Below are positions 8,349 to 17,156 of a DNA stretch of 64,000 bases, in pieces. Position 1 is the stretch's first letter; the number at the start of each line of letters is the position of its first letter. Location: NCBI GenBank assembly GCA_016707785.1, contig JADJGZ010000020.1, forward strand, positions 1 through 64,000. The letters run 5' to 3'. The translations under genes and the position numbers were made by a program. Under the pieces are notes generated by a model. The model worked only from the letters and a program-made list of their open reading frames with translations, was not told the DNA's origin and did no database searches. This DNA comes from Bacteroidales bacterium (lineage in GTDB: Bacteria; Bacteroidota; Bacteroidia; Bacteroidales; UBA4417).

Positions 8349-10175
8349 ATGATAAAATTGAATATTAAAGTATTGATTTCACTCTTTATCCTGGTGATGC
8401 CTTTGTTAGCTTTCACTCAAAAGGTCAAACATCAGTTTGAATTCAGCAACAGGGATTTTCTTTTGGATGGCAAACCGTTCCAGATCATCGGTGGAGAGAT
8501 GCACCCAAACCGTATTCCTGCTGAGTACTGGCGGCATAGGATACAGATGGCAAAAGCCATGGGGTGTAATACCATTGCAGCCTATATTTTCTGGAATTAT
8601 CATGAAGAGAAAGAGGGTGTTTATGATTTTACGACATGGAACAGGGACATCAAAAAGTTTGTGAACATAGCCAAGGAAGAAGGCATGTGGGTAATCCTAA
8701 GGCCAGGACCCTATGTATGTGCTGAATGGGATTTCGGTGGCATCCCTCCATACCTTTTAAAGATTCCTGATCTGAAAGTTCGCTGCATGGATTCCCGCTA
8801 CATGAAAGCAGTAGAAAATTATATTACTGCCTTATCCAAAGAAATTCTTCCCCTGCAAATCACTGAAGGAGGCCCGGTGCTTATGTTGCAGGTGGAAAAC
8901 GAATATGGGAGCTATGGGAATGACCGTGAGTACATGAAAACCCTTGAAAAACTCTGGAGAAAACAAGGGATAAGCATTCCATTTTTCACCGGCGATGGTC
9001 CGACGACCTTTATGCTTGAAGCTGGAAGTCTGCCCGGCTGTGCGGTTGGACTTGATTCGGGTTATGACCAGGCCTCTTTTGACCTGGCTTATAAAATGAA
9101 CCCCGGAGTCCCGGTTTTTAGTTCAGAAACTTACCCCGGTTGGTTAACCCACTGGGGGGAGCAGTGGCAAAGGCCTGATACCGCCTCTTTAATGAGGGAG
9201 GTGCGCTTCCTGATGGACACCAAAAAGTCATTCAACCTTTATGTGATCCATGGCGGGACCAACTTTGGATTCACAGCCGGCGCAAATTCAGGAGGCAAAG
9301 GCTATGAACCCGATGTTACCAGTTATGATTATGATGCACCCATTGATGAACAAGGAAATGCTACGCCTAAATATATGGCTTTGAGAAATCTGATCGCCTC
9401 CTACCTTCCAAAAGGAGCATCTTTACCTAAAATACCATTACCCATTAAAGCCATTGAAACAGAGGAGGTTAAAATGTCAGTAAATGCCTCACTCTGGGAT
9501 CATCTGCCCATGCCTGTTTCATCTGTTCAACCTGTCCCTTTTGAAAACCTGGGCCAAAACCAGGGATTTATGGTATATAAAACCAGGCTGATCGGCCATA
9601 AAAGCGGTAAACTTAAAGTCACTGAATTACACGACTATGCCACCGTTTTTCTGAATGGAAATTATATAGGATACCTCGACCGCAGGGAAGGCATACAAAC
9701 CATAGATTTACCCGTTACCGAGCAGTTGAATCCAGAGCTTGAAATTCTGGTTGAAGGCATGGGTCACATCAATTTTGCCCAGGAAATCATTGACCGTAAA
9801 GGAATTACTGACCGGGTGAGCCTGAATGGAATGACATTGATGAATTGGAAGATTTACCAGTTACCTATGGACCAGGAATACCTTCAACAGTTAGGCCACT
9901 CAGCCGGGATCCCGGATGTATCAAAACCTGGTGTATTTTTTTCAGGGACGTTTGATCTTACAGAGGTTGGCGACACCTATTTTGACCTTTCCAGCTACAA
10001 AAAGGGTGTTGTATGGGTCAATGGACATAACCTGGGCAGGTTCTGGGAGATTGGCCCTCAAAAAAGGTTATTCTGCCCTGCGATATGGCTGAAAGAGAAG
10101 AATAATGAAATCCTGGTTTTTGACCTTCACCAAAGGCAGGCCGGGAACATCAAAGGTTTTACAAAAATGAATTAA
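8349..10175 (+). CDS. Secreted beta-galactosidase, glycoside hydrolase family 35
   Basis: The protein has about 608 residues. The start at 8349 gives a signal peptide (MIKLNIKVLISLFILVMPLL, then AFTQ); an in-frame ATG at 8316 would put polar residues in front of it. GH35 enzymes remove terminal beta-galactose with retention of configuration. The acid/base Glu is in 'QVENEYGSYG' (about residue 185). The nucleophile Glu is in 'FSSETYPGW' (about residue 260). The early 'FQIIGGEMHPNRIPAEYWRHRIQ' is the family's N-terminal signature, and C-terminal jelly-roll domains follow ('YFDLSSYKKGVVWVNGHNLGRFW'). It probably acts in the periplasm or at the surface on galactose-containing glycans. It stands alone, with no SusC/SusD pair beside it. 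Confidence 0.93.
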   Translation: MIKLNIKVLISLFILVMPLLAFTQKVKHQFEFSNRDFLLDGKPFQIIGGEMHPNRIPAEYWRHRIQMAKAMGCNTIAAYIFWNYHEEKEGVYDFTTWNRDIKKFVNIAKEEGMWVILRPGPYVCAEWDFGGIPPYLLKIPDLKVRCMDSRYMKAVENYITALSKEILPLQITEGGPVLMLQVENEYGSYGNDREYMKTLEKLWRKQGISIPFFTGDGPTTFMLEAGSLPGCAVGLDSGYDQASFDLAYKMNPGVPVFSSETYPGWLTHWGEQWQRPDTASLMREVRFLMDTKKSFNLYVIHGGTNFGFTAGANSGGKGYEPDVTSYDYDAPIDEQGNATPKYMALRNLIASYLPKGASLPKIPLPIKAIETEEVKMSVNASLWDHLPMPVSSVQPVPFENLGQNQGFMVYKTRLIGHKSGKLKVTELHDYATVFLNGNYIGYLDRREGIQTIDLPVTEQLNPELEILVEGMGHINFAQEIIDRKGITDRVSLNGMTLMNWKIYQLPMDQEYLQQLGHSAGIPDVSKPGVFFSGTFDLTEVGDTYFDLSSYKKGVVWVNGHNLGRFWEIGPQKRLFCPAIWLKEKNNEILVFDLHQRQAGNIKGFTKMN

Positions 10176-10588
10176 CAGATAGAACTTAGAATTCAATATC
10201 CAAGCCAAAGGCTTCCCTTCGGGAGTAGCCAGAATATTTTACAATCTGCTCAATATTTTGAAAATTATTCTGAATTCCTGGATTCTTGAATTCTGGATTC
10301 TTGAATTCTGGATTCTTGAATTCGGATTCTTGAAAATTCTACCATTAATCATTATTTTGTGAAATATAACTATCTCTTACATTTTCAATATTTTAAAAAA
10401 AATCTCCGGAAAAAGCGCTGAAACCCTATTACCTTTTGGGTGTTTCCGGATTAATGTACGATGGATTGTATAATCAGTCTTCCCTTACAATGACAGGGAG
10501 CACATGACATTCTACTGATTTACAAATCGTTGCATACAGTTTTTTACTTTGTACCTACTAAATTAGACTCATATAACTCTCTGCCGAA
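10176..10588. other. 413-bp intergenic region with tandem repeat
   Basis: This gap lies between the GH35 gene and the lipoprotein gene. It holds two small adjacent hairpins near 10202-10230 (AAGCC-AAA-GGCTT and TCCCTTCGGGA), a 15-bp tandem repeat at about 10271-10334, and AT-rich sequence leading into the lipoprotein gene. A weak promoter-like TTACTTTG occurs near 10545-10552, but it does not match the TAnnTTTG consensus exactly. No gene is seen. Confidence 0.6.
10271..10334. repeat. 15-bp tandem repeat, about four copies
   Basis: The unit is close to GAATTCTGGATTCTT. Copies run head to tail: a first with one extra base (GAATTCCTGGATTCTT), two exact copies, and a last with a deletion (GAATTCGGATTCTT). 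It lies between genes. The unit resembles words found in other intergenic regions of this window, such as the 45500-45615 stretch. Confidence 0.8.
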
Positions 10589-10981
10589 ATGAACAAAACT
10601 GTAGTTTTCCTATCCCTTCTCTCCATTTTTTCCCTCACTTCCTGTATTAAAGATTTTGATGATCTCCCTGCCCCTGTGCCAGATAATCTGAAAGAGATCA
10701 ATGTTTCATCAAATTTCGACTGGAATACCAGCAGAAATATTGACATCAACATTACCGGTCTTCCGACTCAGATACCGATTTTTTCGACACTGACCATCAG
10801 TTTGAATGATGGCAGTAACCTTTTCCAGATGAACCATGAAATGAGCAAGACCATTAAACTTGAGCTCGTAGTGCCCAATTTGGAAGAAAACATTAGGATA
10901 AAGTATGGTACTATGGAATATACCCTTCCGATTGAAAACAACAAAGTAGCATTCTCATTTATTCCAGAAGTCACTGATTAA
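10589..10981 (+). CDS. Small lipoprotein paired with the LruC-domain protein
   Basis: The 130-residue protein has a type II signal peptide ending in the lipobox LTSC (Cys at about residue 19), so it should be lipidated and anchored in a membrane, probably the outer one. The mature part, 'IKDFDDLPAPVPDNLKEINVSSNFDWNTSRNIDINITGL', looks like the short beta-rich domain often found at the N-terminus of Bacteroidota LruC-domain proteins. Here it ends by itself, and the LruC gene follows 21 bases later on the same strand. The two are therefore probably co-transcribed and may work together. The function is unknown. Confidence 0.7.
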   Translation: MNKTVVFLSLLSIFSLTSCIKDFDDLPAPVPDNLKEINVSSNFDWNTSRNIDINITGLPTQIPIFSTLTISLNDGSNLFQMNHEMSKTIKLELVVPNLEENIRIKYGTMEYTLPIENNKVAFSFIPEVTD

Positions 10982-11002
10982 CCTCCAATTTCCAACTTTA
11001 CG

Positions 11003-12505
11003 ATGAAACGAATCCATACATACATTTTTGTAAGCAGCTTATTGTTTTCGCTCACGCTATTATCATCAAGAGCAATAGCGGATGTCACGCTGAACTGTGA
11101 ATCAGGAAACCGGGCCATTGAGCAGGGCAACTGCTGGGGCTTTGGTGCCACCACCTATTCAAACCAGAATAACCTGGTGATTGCAGGCTCATGGTCAACA
11201 CGGAGTAATTCCCTGACAAGTACCAGCTTGACTTCCTGCTGGATTAAAACACCCTGGATGAAAACAGGCAATGGAAATATCACTTTCCAGGCCCGCCTTG
11301 ATGGCAATGGTAATGGGGTTTCCTCGAAGTCCATTGTGGTTTGTTATATCCCTTATGTTGCCAATGCATCCTATGGCGAAGGCACTGCTGTACAATTCTA
11401 CACCTATAATTTCCCTTCCTTTAACAATACAACGATAAGAGATATATCCGTTCCAATCCCTGCTGAAATACAGAACTCCTCCGTTGTATATAAATTCAGG
11501 GTAAGCTTCATTGGACAAGGGGGCAATGAAAGAGCTTATTCTGATAATTATATTTTCCCGGGCACCTATTGGTCCGATCCATCCAACAACTGCGGTCCGA
11601 TGAGCACTGTTCAGGATATGGATGGAGATGGAGTTGCAGACGATCAGGACAATTATCCAAATGATGCCTACAGGGCCTATAACAGCTTTTATCCTTCCTC
11701 CAGCTCATTCGGAACCCTGGCTTTTGAAGACAGTTGGCCTAATCGGGCTGATTATGACCTGAATGACATGATTATAGGCTATAAGTTCAATACAGTCACC
11801 AATGGGCAGAATAATGTAGTAGAGATACAGGGTAACATCATCACAGTAGCTTCAGGGGCTTCCTTTAAGAATGCTTTTGGTTTCCAGCTTGATGGTATTG
11901 CACCAAATAAAATAACCAGCGTCACCGGTAATTCGATCTCTTCAAATTCTATTTTCAATTTCAATTCCAATGGGCTGGAATCGCTCCAGACCTATGCGAA
12001 TTGTATTGTTTTCGACAACTTCTACCAGGTAATGCAACATCCTGGATCAGGCACAGGAATCAATACCAGTAAAACCGCACCTTTTGTTGATTATGATACT
12101 TTAAATGTCAACATTGTTTTCATCGACCAGGGTGTAAATCCACCCGGGGGAACCGTGTCAGTTTCACAATTAAGTTCCAATGTTTTCAATTTTTACCTGG
12201 TTGTAAATCAACAACGCGGAAATGAGATCCATCTTGCAGACAGGATTCCTTCGAGCCTAGTGAATTCAATGTTATTCGGAGCGGGGAGTGATGATTCCAA
12301 TCCCGCAGCAGGCAGATATTACAAAACCAGCAACAACCTTCCATGGGGCATCAACATTCCAAGGGATTTCAATTATCCAACTGAGAAGACTCCCATCAAT
12401 GAGGCATACCTGCATTTCATGGACTGGGCAGGCAGCTCAGGGGTGAACTACCAGGATTGGTACATGAATCTTCCCGGTTACAGGAACAGCAACAATATTT
12501 ATTAA
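11003..12505 (+). CDS. LruC domain-containing secreted protein
   Basis: The 500-residue protein has a signal peptide (cleavage near residue 27, '...SSRAIA-DVTL'). The N-terminal half is a beta-sandwich-like module rich in Asn, Gly and aromatic residues. A calcium-binding-type motif follows at about 209-222 (DMDGDGVADDQDNYP), then 'AFEDSWPNRADYDLNDMIIGYKF' (about 240-262). That sequence is the start of the LruC (DUF4842) domain, which fills the rest of the protein. LruC proteins are cell-surface or secreted proteins of Bacteroidota and Leptospira whose biochemical role is not settled. The gene sits directly behind a small lipoprotein gene and ends in a strong hairpin terminator. Confidence 0.85.
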   Translation: MKRIHTYIFVSSLLFSLTLLSSRAIADVTLNCESGNRAIEQGNCWGFGATTYSNQNNLVIAGSWSTRSNSLTSTSLTSCWIKTPWMKTGNGNITFQARLDGNGNGVSSKSIVVCYIPYVANASYGEGTAVQFYTYNFPSFNNTTIRDISVPIPAEIQNSSVVYKFRVSFIGQGGNERAYSDNYIFPGTYWSDPSNNCGPMSTVQDMDGDGVADDQDNYPNDAYRAYNSFYPSSSSFGTLAFEDSWPNRADYDLNDMIIGYKFNTVTNGQNNVVEIQGNIITVASGASFKNAFGFQLDGIAPNKITSVTGNSISSNSIFNFNSNGLESLQTYANCIVFDNFYQVMQHPGSGTGINTSKTAPFVDYDTLNVNIVFIDQGVNPPGGTVSVSQLSSNVFNFYLVVNQQRGNEIHLADRIPSSLVNSMLFGAGSDDSNPAAGRYYKTSNNLPWGINIPRDFNYPTEKTPINEAYLHFMDWAGSSGVNYQDWYMNLPGYRNSNNIY

Positions 12506-12526
12506 TAAACGCTTCCTCGTTTATGC

Positions 12527-12560
12527 AAAAAGGCAGCACCGGGAACGGGCTGCCTTTCTT
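12527..12560. terminator. Bidirectional intrinsic terminator
   Basis: A 9-bp perfect stem, AAAGGCAGC at 12529-12537 paired with GCTGCCTTT at 12549-12557, encloses an 11-base loop. On the plus strand it ends in TTTCTT after the LruC gene. On the minus strand it ends in CTTTTTG after the TetR gene. It therefore serves both convergent genes. Confidence 0.85.
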
Positions 12561-12583
12561 CATTTGTGCATTCAGTTATTGAA

Positions 12584-13174
12584 TTAATTTAAGATACCTT
12601 GAATCTGTACTTTTACATCCTTCATGAATTCACTGTAGGATTCCGGTCTCATCCGGTTAAGATACATCAGCAACATCCCGGGAATTAAATACTGCAAGGC
12701 CTTTTTCCTGTTTTCAACTTCATTTTTTGAGTAAATTTTTTGCTCAACACAACACTTCCAATCTTCAAGTGTAAGCTCTACTGGGAAGTCAAAAATCAAG
12801 TCTGCTGTAGGGTGCTTACTGCTGATCGTCGACATTCTTTCAAGATAAAACAGTTCAAAAATTCCGGGGTATTGCACAAAATAATCGATCAGAGCAGTGG
12901 TCAACGCCAGAATTCTGTCTTTACCCTCTGCAGATGATGCAGCTTTCTCCTTTGCGAAAGTCTCAGCCTCAGTCTGGAAATCTTTTACACAGATGAATAC
13001 CAATTCCTTGATATCCTTGAAGTAATTATACAAAGTTGCATAGGAATAGCCTGCTCTTTCAGCGACTGCCCTGACATTAATACTCTTTAGACCTTCACCC
13101 TTTAACATTTCACGGGTGGCCTCAATAAAATAGGAACGAATTCTTTGCTCCTGGATTTCTTTTCTTTCCATCAT
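12584..13174 (-). CDS. TetR/AcrR family transcriptional regulator
   Basis: The 196-residue protein has an N-terminal helix-turn-helix at about residues 22-52: 'INVRAVAERAGYSYATLYNYFKDIKELV' has the typical TetR second and third helices. The C-terminal part is an all-helical ligand and dimer domain that is poorly conserved. Such proteins usually repress themselves and a neighbour until a small ligand binds. The divergent neighbour is the GH29 alpha-L-fucosidase, 370 bases away. The gene's own leader holds direct and inverted AT-rich repeats around a promoter element, so autoregulation is likely. The ligand is unknown. Confidence 0.88.
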   Translation of the reverse strand: MMERKEIQEQRIRSYFIEATREMLKGEGLKSINVRAVAERAGYSYATLYNYFKDIKELVFICVKDFQTEAETFAKEKAASSAEGKDRILALTTALIDYFVQYPGIFELFYLERMSTISSKHPTADLIFDFPVELTLEDWKCCVEQKIYSKNEVENRKKALQYLIPGMLLMYLNRMRPESYSEFMKDVKVQIQGILN

Positions 13175-13235
13175 TAAATATTTAACGATGCAAATATACT
13201 GAACATTGTTAAATAAACTAACATTGTTAAATAAA
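13171..13235 (-). promoter_or_regulatory. TetR gene promoter with candidate operator repeats
   Basis: On the minus strand, TATATTTG (13191-13198) matches the Bacteroidota -7 consensus TAnnTTTG. Upstream of it lie two direct copies of AACATTGTTAAATAAA (plus-strand reading) at 13202-13217 and 13220-13235, spaced 18 bp apart. Downstream, a near-palindrome CATCATTAAATATTTAACGATG (centre TTAAATATTTAA) overlaps the start codon. No clear -33 TTG was found. The arrangement suggests TetR autoregulation. Confidence 0.6.
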
Positions 13236-13544
13236 TGAGAGTTCGATGTAAAGGATTACTATAACATATCTTCATGTCGTTCAAAATCAATAAGGTAATA
13301 AGGTTTGCTGCTATTATCGCCAGTAACTTTACTAAGGTTAAGAATTAATAATAAGGTTTTTAGTGATTATCAACCTTATCTTTTTCTTTTCAGAACCTTA
13401 GTAAAAAAAAGAATAAAATTAGATTTACTTTATTTCCTTATTTTCCAGTTACTTCTGAATTTATTCACATCGAATTCACGCTAATTTAAAAATTTTCTTA
13501 CTCAAATAAAGTTGCATATTTTTGAAGAATAGCCTTAAGAAATT
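13236..13544. other. Intergenic region with nested inverted repeats and GH29 promoter
   Basis: This is the divergent gap between the TetR and GH29 genes. It holds a 12-bp perfect inverted repeat (TTTACTAAGGTT at 13328-13339, AACCTTAGTAAA at 13394-13405). Inside it is an 8-bp inverted repeat (ATAAGGTT at 13351-13358, AACCTTAT at 13372-13379). One more ATAAGGTT lies at 13298-13305. A -7 element, TATTTTTG, at 13517-13524 fits TAnnTTTG and lies 20 bases before the GH29 start codon. Confidence 0.65.
13517..13524 (+). promoter_or_regulatory. -7 promoter element of the GH29 gene
   Basis: TATTTTTG is an exact match to TAnnTTTG and ends 20 bases upstream of the ATG at 13545, which implies a short leader. 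No TTG at the usual -33 spacing was found. Confidence 0.5.
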
Positions 13545-14969
13545 ATGAAGTCCATTCCCCTGATTCTCCTTATTTGCCTATTACTTCAGATGGAAGTAGT
13601 TTCCCAGACTGAAGCCGACACTTATCAGTGGCCAACAGATTCATTGGTAAGAAAGAAACTTGATGCATGGCAGGATATGAAATTTGGTGTGCTGATATCC
13701 TGGGGGTTGTATTCACAAAAAGGGATACTCGAATCATGGGGGTTATGCCCCGAAGATGAAGACTGGATAGGAAGAAACGGCTACGCGGACTATTTCGGGT
13801 ATGCCCGTGATTACAGGGAAACTGCCAGGATATTCAATCCGCATCAGTTTCAGCCGGAAAAATGGTCAGAAAACTGCAGGAAAGGAGGAGTGAAATACAT
13901 GATCTTCGTCACCAAGCATCATGATGGGTTCTGTATGTTTGACAGTAAATTCACAGATTTTAAGATAACAAATCCTGATTATCCTTTCTCGGCTCATCCC
14001 CGTTCGAATATTGCTAAGGAAATTTTTTCCGCTTTCAGAAATGAGGGCCTTTCGGTGGGTGCATATTTCTCAAAACCAGACTGGAGTTCCAACGATTTCT
14101 GGTGGACTTATTTCCCGCCAAAGGACCGAAATCCCAACTTCGATATTACCAAACATCCCGAACGTTGGAATAACTATATTAAGTACACCCACAACCAGCT
14201 GAATGAGTTGGTTACTGATTATGGAAAACTCGATATTCTATGGCTGGATGGCTGCTGGGTAAGGCCATTAAATACACTGAATGAACGTGTGGAAGAATTT
14301 TGCAGGTATCCTTATGACATGGATATTGATATGGCTTCGATTGCTTCAAATGCCCGTAAAAAACAAGCCGGAATCCTGGTAGTAGATCGATGGGTACCCG
14401 GTCCATACGAGGATTATCTCACACCAGAACAAAAGACCCCTGACCAGGCATTGAGTGTTCCATGGGAAAGTTGCATCACCATGGCTACCGACTGGGGATG
14501 GACCCCGAATGCAAAGTATAAAAGTGCTGAACAGCTTATCCAGCTGCTGGTGAATATTGTAGCTAAAGGAGGGAACCTTTTGCTGGGTATTGGTCCGGAT
14601 AAAGAGGGAGAATTCGATTCTATAGTTTATCAACGTCTCGAAACCATAGGAGCCTGGCTCGATCTTAATGGTGAAGCAATCTACTCAACAAGGCCTGTTG
14701 AGCCCTTTAAAGAAAAGGACGTAGCTTACACTTCAAGGGGTTCTGATACTTTGTATGCAATCTATCTCCCTGAGTTAACCAAACCCTTGATTCCGGAAGA
14801 AATATTCATCAGGACACAAATGCAGGACCAATTGAAAGTAACCGCACTTCATACCATGAAACCACTTAAATACAGAAAAACTAATGGAGGTATCTTTGTA
14901 GCAATTCCTGAAAAGCTAAGACTTTTGATGAGTAATCAACCCGCTTTCGTGATAAGAATCTGCAAGTAG
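13545..14969 (+). CDS. Secreted alpha-L-fucosidase, glycoside hydrolase family 29
   Basis: The 474-residue enzyme has a signal peptide (MKSIPLILLICLLLQMEVVS). GH29 enzymes release alpha-linked L-fucose from glycans by a retaining mechanism. The (beta/alpha)8 barrel is recognisable from 'KFGVLISWGLYS' (about 46-57), 'YMIFVTKHHDGFCMFDSK' (about 118-135, with the conserved His-His) and 'DILWLDGCW' (about 230-238, where the Asp is the expected nucleophile). A short C-terminal beta-sandwich follows. The general acid of GH29 is poorly conserved and I cannot place it with confidence. With the GH35 gene 3.4 kb away, this suggests use of host or algal fucosylated and galactosylated glycans. Confidence 0.92.
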   Translation: MKSIPLILLICLLLQMEVVSQTEADTYQWPTDSLVRKKLDAWQDMKFGVLISWGLYSQKGILESWGLCPEDEDWIGRNGYADYFGYARDYRETARIFNPHQFQPEKWSENCRKGGVKYMIFVTKHHDGFCMFDSKFTDFKITNPDYPFSAHPRSNIAKEIFSAFRNEGLSVGAYFSKPDWSSNDFWWTYFPPKDRNPNFDITKHPERWNNYIKYTHNQLNELVTDYGKLDILWLDGCWVRPLNTLNERVEEFCRYPYDMDIDMASIASNARKKQAGILVVDRWVPGPYEDYLTPEQKTPDQALSVPWESCITMATDWGWTPNAKYKSAEQLIQLLVNIVAKGGNLLLGIGPDKEGEFDSIVYQRLETIGAWLDLNGEAIYSTRPVEPFKEKDVAYTSRGSDTLYAIYLPELTKPLIPEEIFIRTQMQDQLKVTALHTMKPLKYRKTNGGIFVAIPEKLRLLMSNQPAFVIRICK

Positions 14970-14975
14970 GTGCAT

Positions 14976-16718
14976 CTATTTATTCAATTCCGGCGAACCC
15001 GCTTTGTGTCTTTTGTTTAAAAGGCTATGACTGGCACCATAGGTAAAATACAACACAAGCCCAATCGCCAGCCATACTAAAAATCTCATCCAGTTAGTTA
15101 CACCCAGTTCACTCATCAAATAAAGGTTGGTCAGTAAACCCAGGACAGGGATAAGTGACCACTGTCTTATGATAGCCATGGTGGTAACCCAGATGCTCAT
15201 CAGGAAAAATATATAAACAGGAATATGAAGATAGGCTTGCTTCAGGGAGTCCATAAAACCAGAAACCAAACTGCTAACTTCCAGCATTCCGGTAAGGAAA
15301 AGGGCAAGAATGATCACAGTCCATAAAGGGATGAGGTAATGACGGCTGTTGAAATACGGTATCTTAAAACCTTTGGCATTCCTGTTTCCCCTGGGATTTA
15401 AGACCAGTATCCCGCCAGAAACCAAAATAAAAGCGAATAGTGTACCGATGCTGGTAAGATCAGTGACTTCAGTGAGATTGAGAAATAGTGAAGGGATGGC
15501 TACAATTAACCCGGCGACTATAGAAGCAAAGAAAGGGGTTTTATATTTGGGGTGCAGGCGGGAGAAAATGGGAGGAAGAAGTCCGTCGCGGCTCATACTC
15601 ATCCATATCCTCGGCTGTCCTACCTGGAAAACCAGTAATACCCCAGCCATGGCAATCACAGCGCTAAAAGCAATAATGCCCGATAATTTGGTAAGGTGAA
15701 GCTTTTCAAAAGCATAAGCAAGCGGATCGGCCACTCCCAATTCGGAGGAAGATACCATCCCTGTAAGCACCAGGCTGATCAGAACATACAAAACGGTAGT
15801 AATTGCAAGGGAATAAATCATCGACCTGGGCAGATCCCTCCTGGGATTGCGGCATTCTTCAGCCGTTGTAGAAATAGCATCAAAGCCGATATAAGCAAAG
15901 AAAACACCAGAAACTCCTTTCAATACTCCGGTAATGCCATTGGGAGCAAAAGGTGACCAGTTATCCGGATCTACATAAAAAGCGCCTACCCCGATTACAA
16001 GCATCAAAATCCCAATTTTCAGCAAGACCATTAGGTCACCGGCTATCTTTGTTTCATAGATTCCTTTGAGCACAAGCCAGGAGATCAGAACTACAATTCC
16101 CAATGCAGGCAAATCACCAATGAGTCGCACTCCCTGGATGGCCGGTGCAGTATTCCATGCTTTGAAGGCTTCCTGTATCCCGGTATTCAGTTCATTGAAT
16201 GATATCCCATTTTTCATGGACATAACTGCTTCAGCGTATCCCCTGGAGGCACTCAGGTAATCGATACACAGATATTCAGGGATATGAATGCCAAGTCCGT
16301 GCACTAACCCGGTAAAGTATCCTGACCAGGAAATAGCCACTGCAATATTACCAATAGCATATTCCATGATGAGGTCCCATCCGATGATCCATGCGATGAG
16401 TTCTCCAAAGCTGGCATAGGCATATGTATAGGCACTCCCGCTTATTGGGATTGATGAGGCAAATTCAGCATAACACATAGCAGAAAGTCCGCAGGCGATT
16501 GCTGTGAAAACAAACAAAAGAGAGACTGCCGGCCCCCCGCTGGCAGCGGCATTTCCAATGGTACTGAAAATCCCTGCACCAATTATTGCAGCTATTCCCA
16601 TTGCGGTGAGGTCGAACACAGTAAGCGTCCGCCTCATGCCCGATTTTCCTGAAGAATCACCGGAATGTGAGAGCAGATCATGAACCGATTTCCGACGAAA
16701 TAGTTGGGATCGCTGCAT
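14976..16718 (-). CDS. APC superfamily amino acid permease
   Basis: The 580-residue protein has about 12-14 membrane segments. The first, 'LTAMGIAAIIGAGIFSTIGNAAA', carries the GAGIF motif of APC-family amino acid and polyamine transporters, where the substrate carboxylate binds in the unwound helix. 'SGSAYTYAYASFGELIAWIIGWDLIMEYAIG' and 'VFFAYIGFDAISTTAEECRNPRRDLPRSM' are typical of the cationic-amino-acid-transporter-like (YfnA/CAT) branch. That branch suggests, without proving, transport of neutral or cationic amino acids in the inner membrane. It has a long polar N-terminus before the first helix. It is transcribed away from the eCIS operon. Confidence 0.9.
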   Translation of the reverse strand: MQRSQLFRRKSVHDLLSHSGDSSGKSGMRRTLTVFDLTAMGIAAIIGAGIFSTIGNAAASGGPAVSLLFVFTAIACGLSAMCYAEFASSIPISGSAYTYAYASFGELIAWIIGWDLIMEYAIGNIAVAISWSGYFTGLVHGLGIHIPEYLCIDYLSASRGYAEAVMSMKNGISFNELNTGIQEAFKAWNTAPAIQGVRLIGDLPALGIVVLISWLVLKGIYETKIAGDLMVLLKIGILMLVIGVGAFYVDPDNWSPFAPNGITGVLKGVSGVFFAYIGFDAISTTAEECRNPRRDLPRSMIYSLAITTVLYVLISLVLTGMVSSSELGVADPLAYAFEKLHLTKLSGIIAFSAVIAMAGVLLVFQVGQPRIWMSMSRDGLLPPIFSRLHPKYKTPFFASIVAGLIVAIPSLFLNLTEVTDLTSIGTLFAFILVSGGILVLNPRGNRNAKGFKIPYFNSRHYLIPLWTVIILALFLTGMLEVSSLVSGFMDSLKQAYLHIPVYIFFLMSIWVTTMAIIRQWSLIPVLGLLTNLYLMSELGVTNWMRFLVWLAIGLVLYFTYGASHSLLNKRHKAGSPELNK

Positions 16719-17102
16719 GAGTTTAATTTTTGTAAATGTATAACTTTCCTTTTGAACTGCTTACCGACTTCCGGCTTTTCAGGCCGTGTTCCCGCTATCC
16801 ATTCATTACTTTAATTAAGATAAGTTCAAAATATTACGGCGTTTTTCGAACCATCCCAAAACCTGAAATCCTTTGAAAAATATCACGAATTATTATGGAG
16901 AATAAAATATTAAACATATGTATATATCTGTTTGTCATTAATTTAGAATCCAAAGCTCTAATGAATCTGAAACCTTTACTATTTCAGTAATCCTAATTTA
17001 AATTAGCTTCAATACGCCCTCAATTTCTTCCCATTTTGGGACATTTTCTCGAAAGAGGAATGAACATAAAAGAAAATTTCCTTGTTCACAACAGACTCAA
17101 CA

Positions 17103-17134
17103 TTTGCTTTCAGGCTCATTATATATTAGTTTTG
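17103..17134 (+). promoter_or_regulatory. Promoter of the eCIS operon
   Basis: TTTG at 17103-17106 (-33 type) is followed after 20 bases by TAGTTTTG at 17127-17134, an exact match to the Bacteroidota -7 element TAnnTTTG. The predicted transcript starts near 17141, leaving a leader of about 130 nt before the first gene at 17270. Confidence 0.65.
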
Positions 17135-17156
17135 TATATATGTAAAACTAATATAT
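17121..17156. promoter_or_regulatory. 13-bp perfect inverted repeat over the eCIS promoter (candidate operator)
   Basis: ATATATTAGTTTT (17121-17133) and AAAACTAATATAT (17144-17156) are perfect inverted copies separated by GTATATATGT. Nearly all of the -7 element (17127-17134) lies inside the left arm. A dimeric regulator bound here would cover the promoter. No T-run follows, so a terminator role is less likely. Confidence 0.6.
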
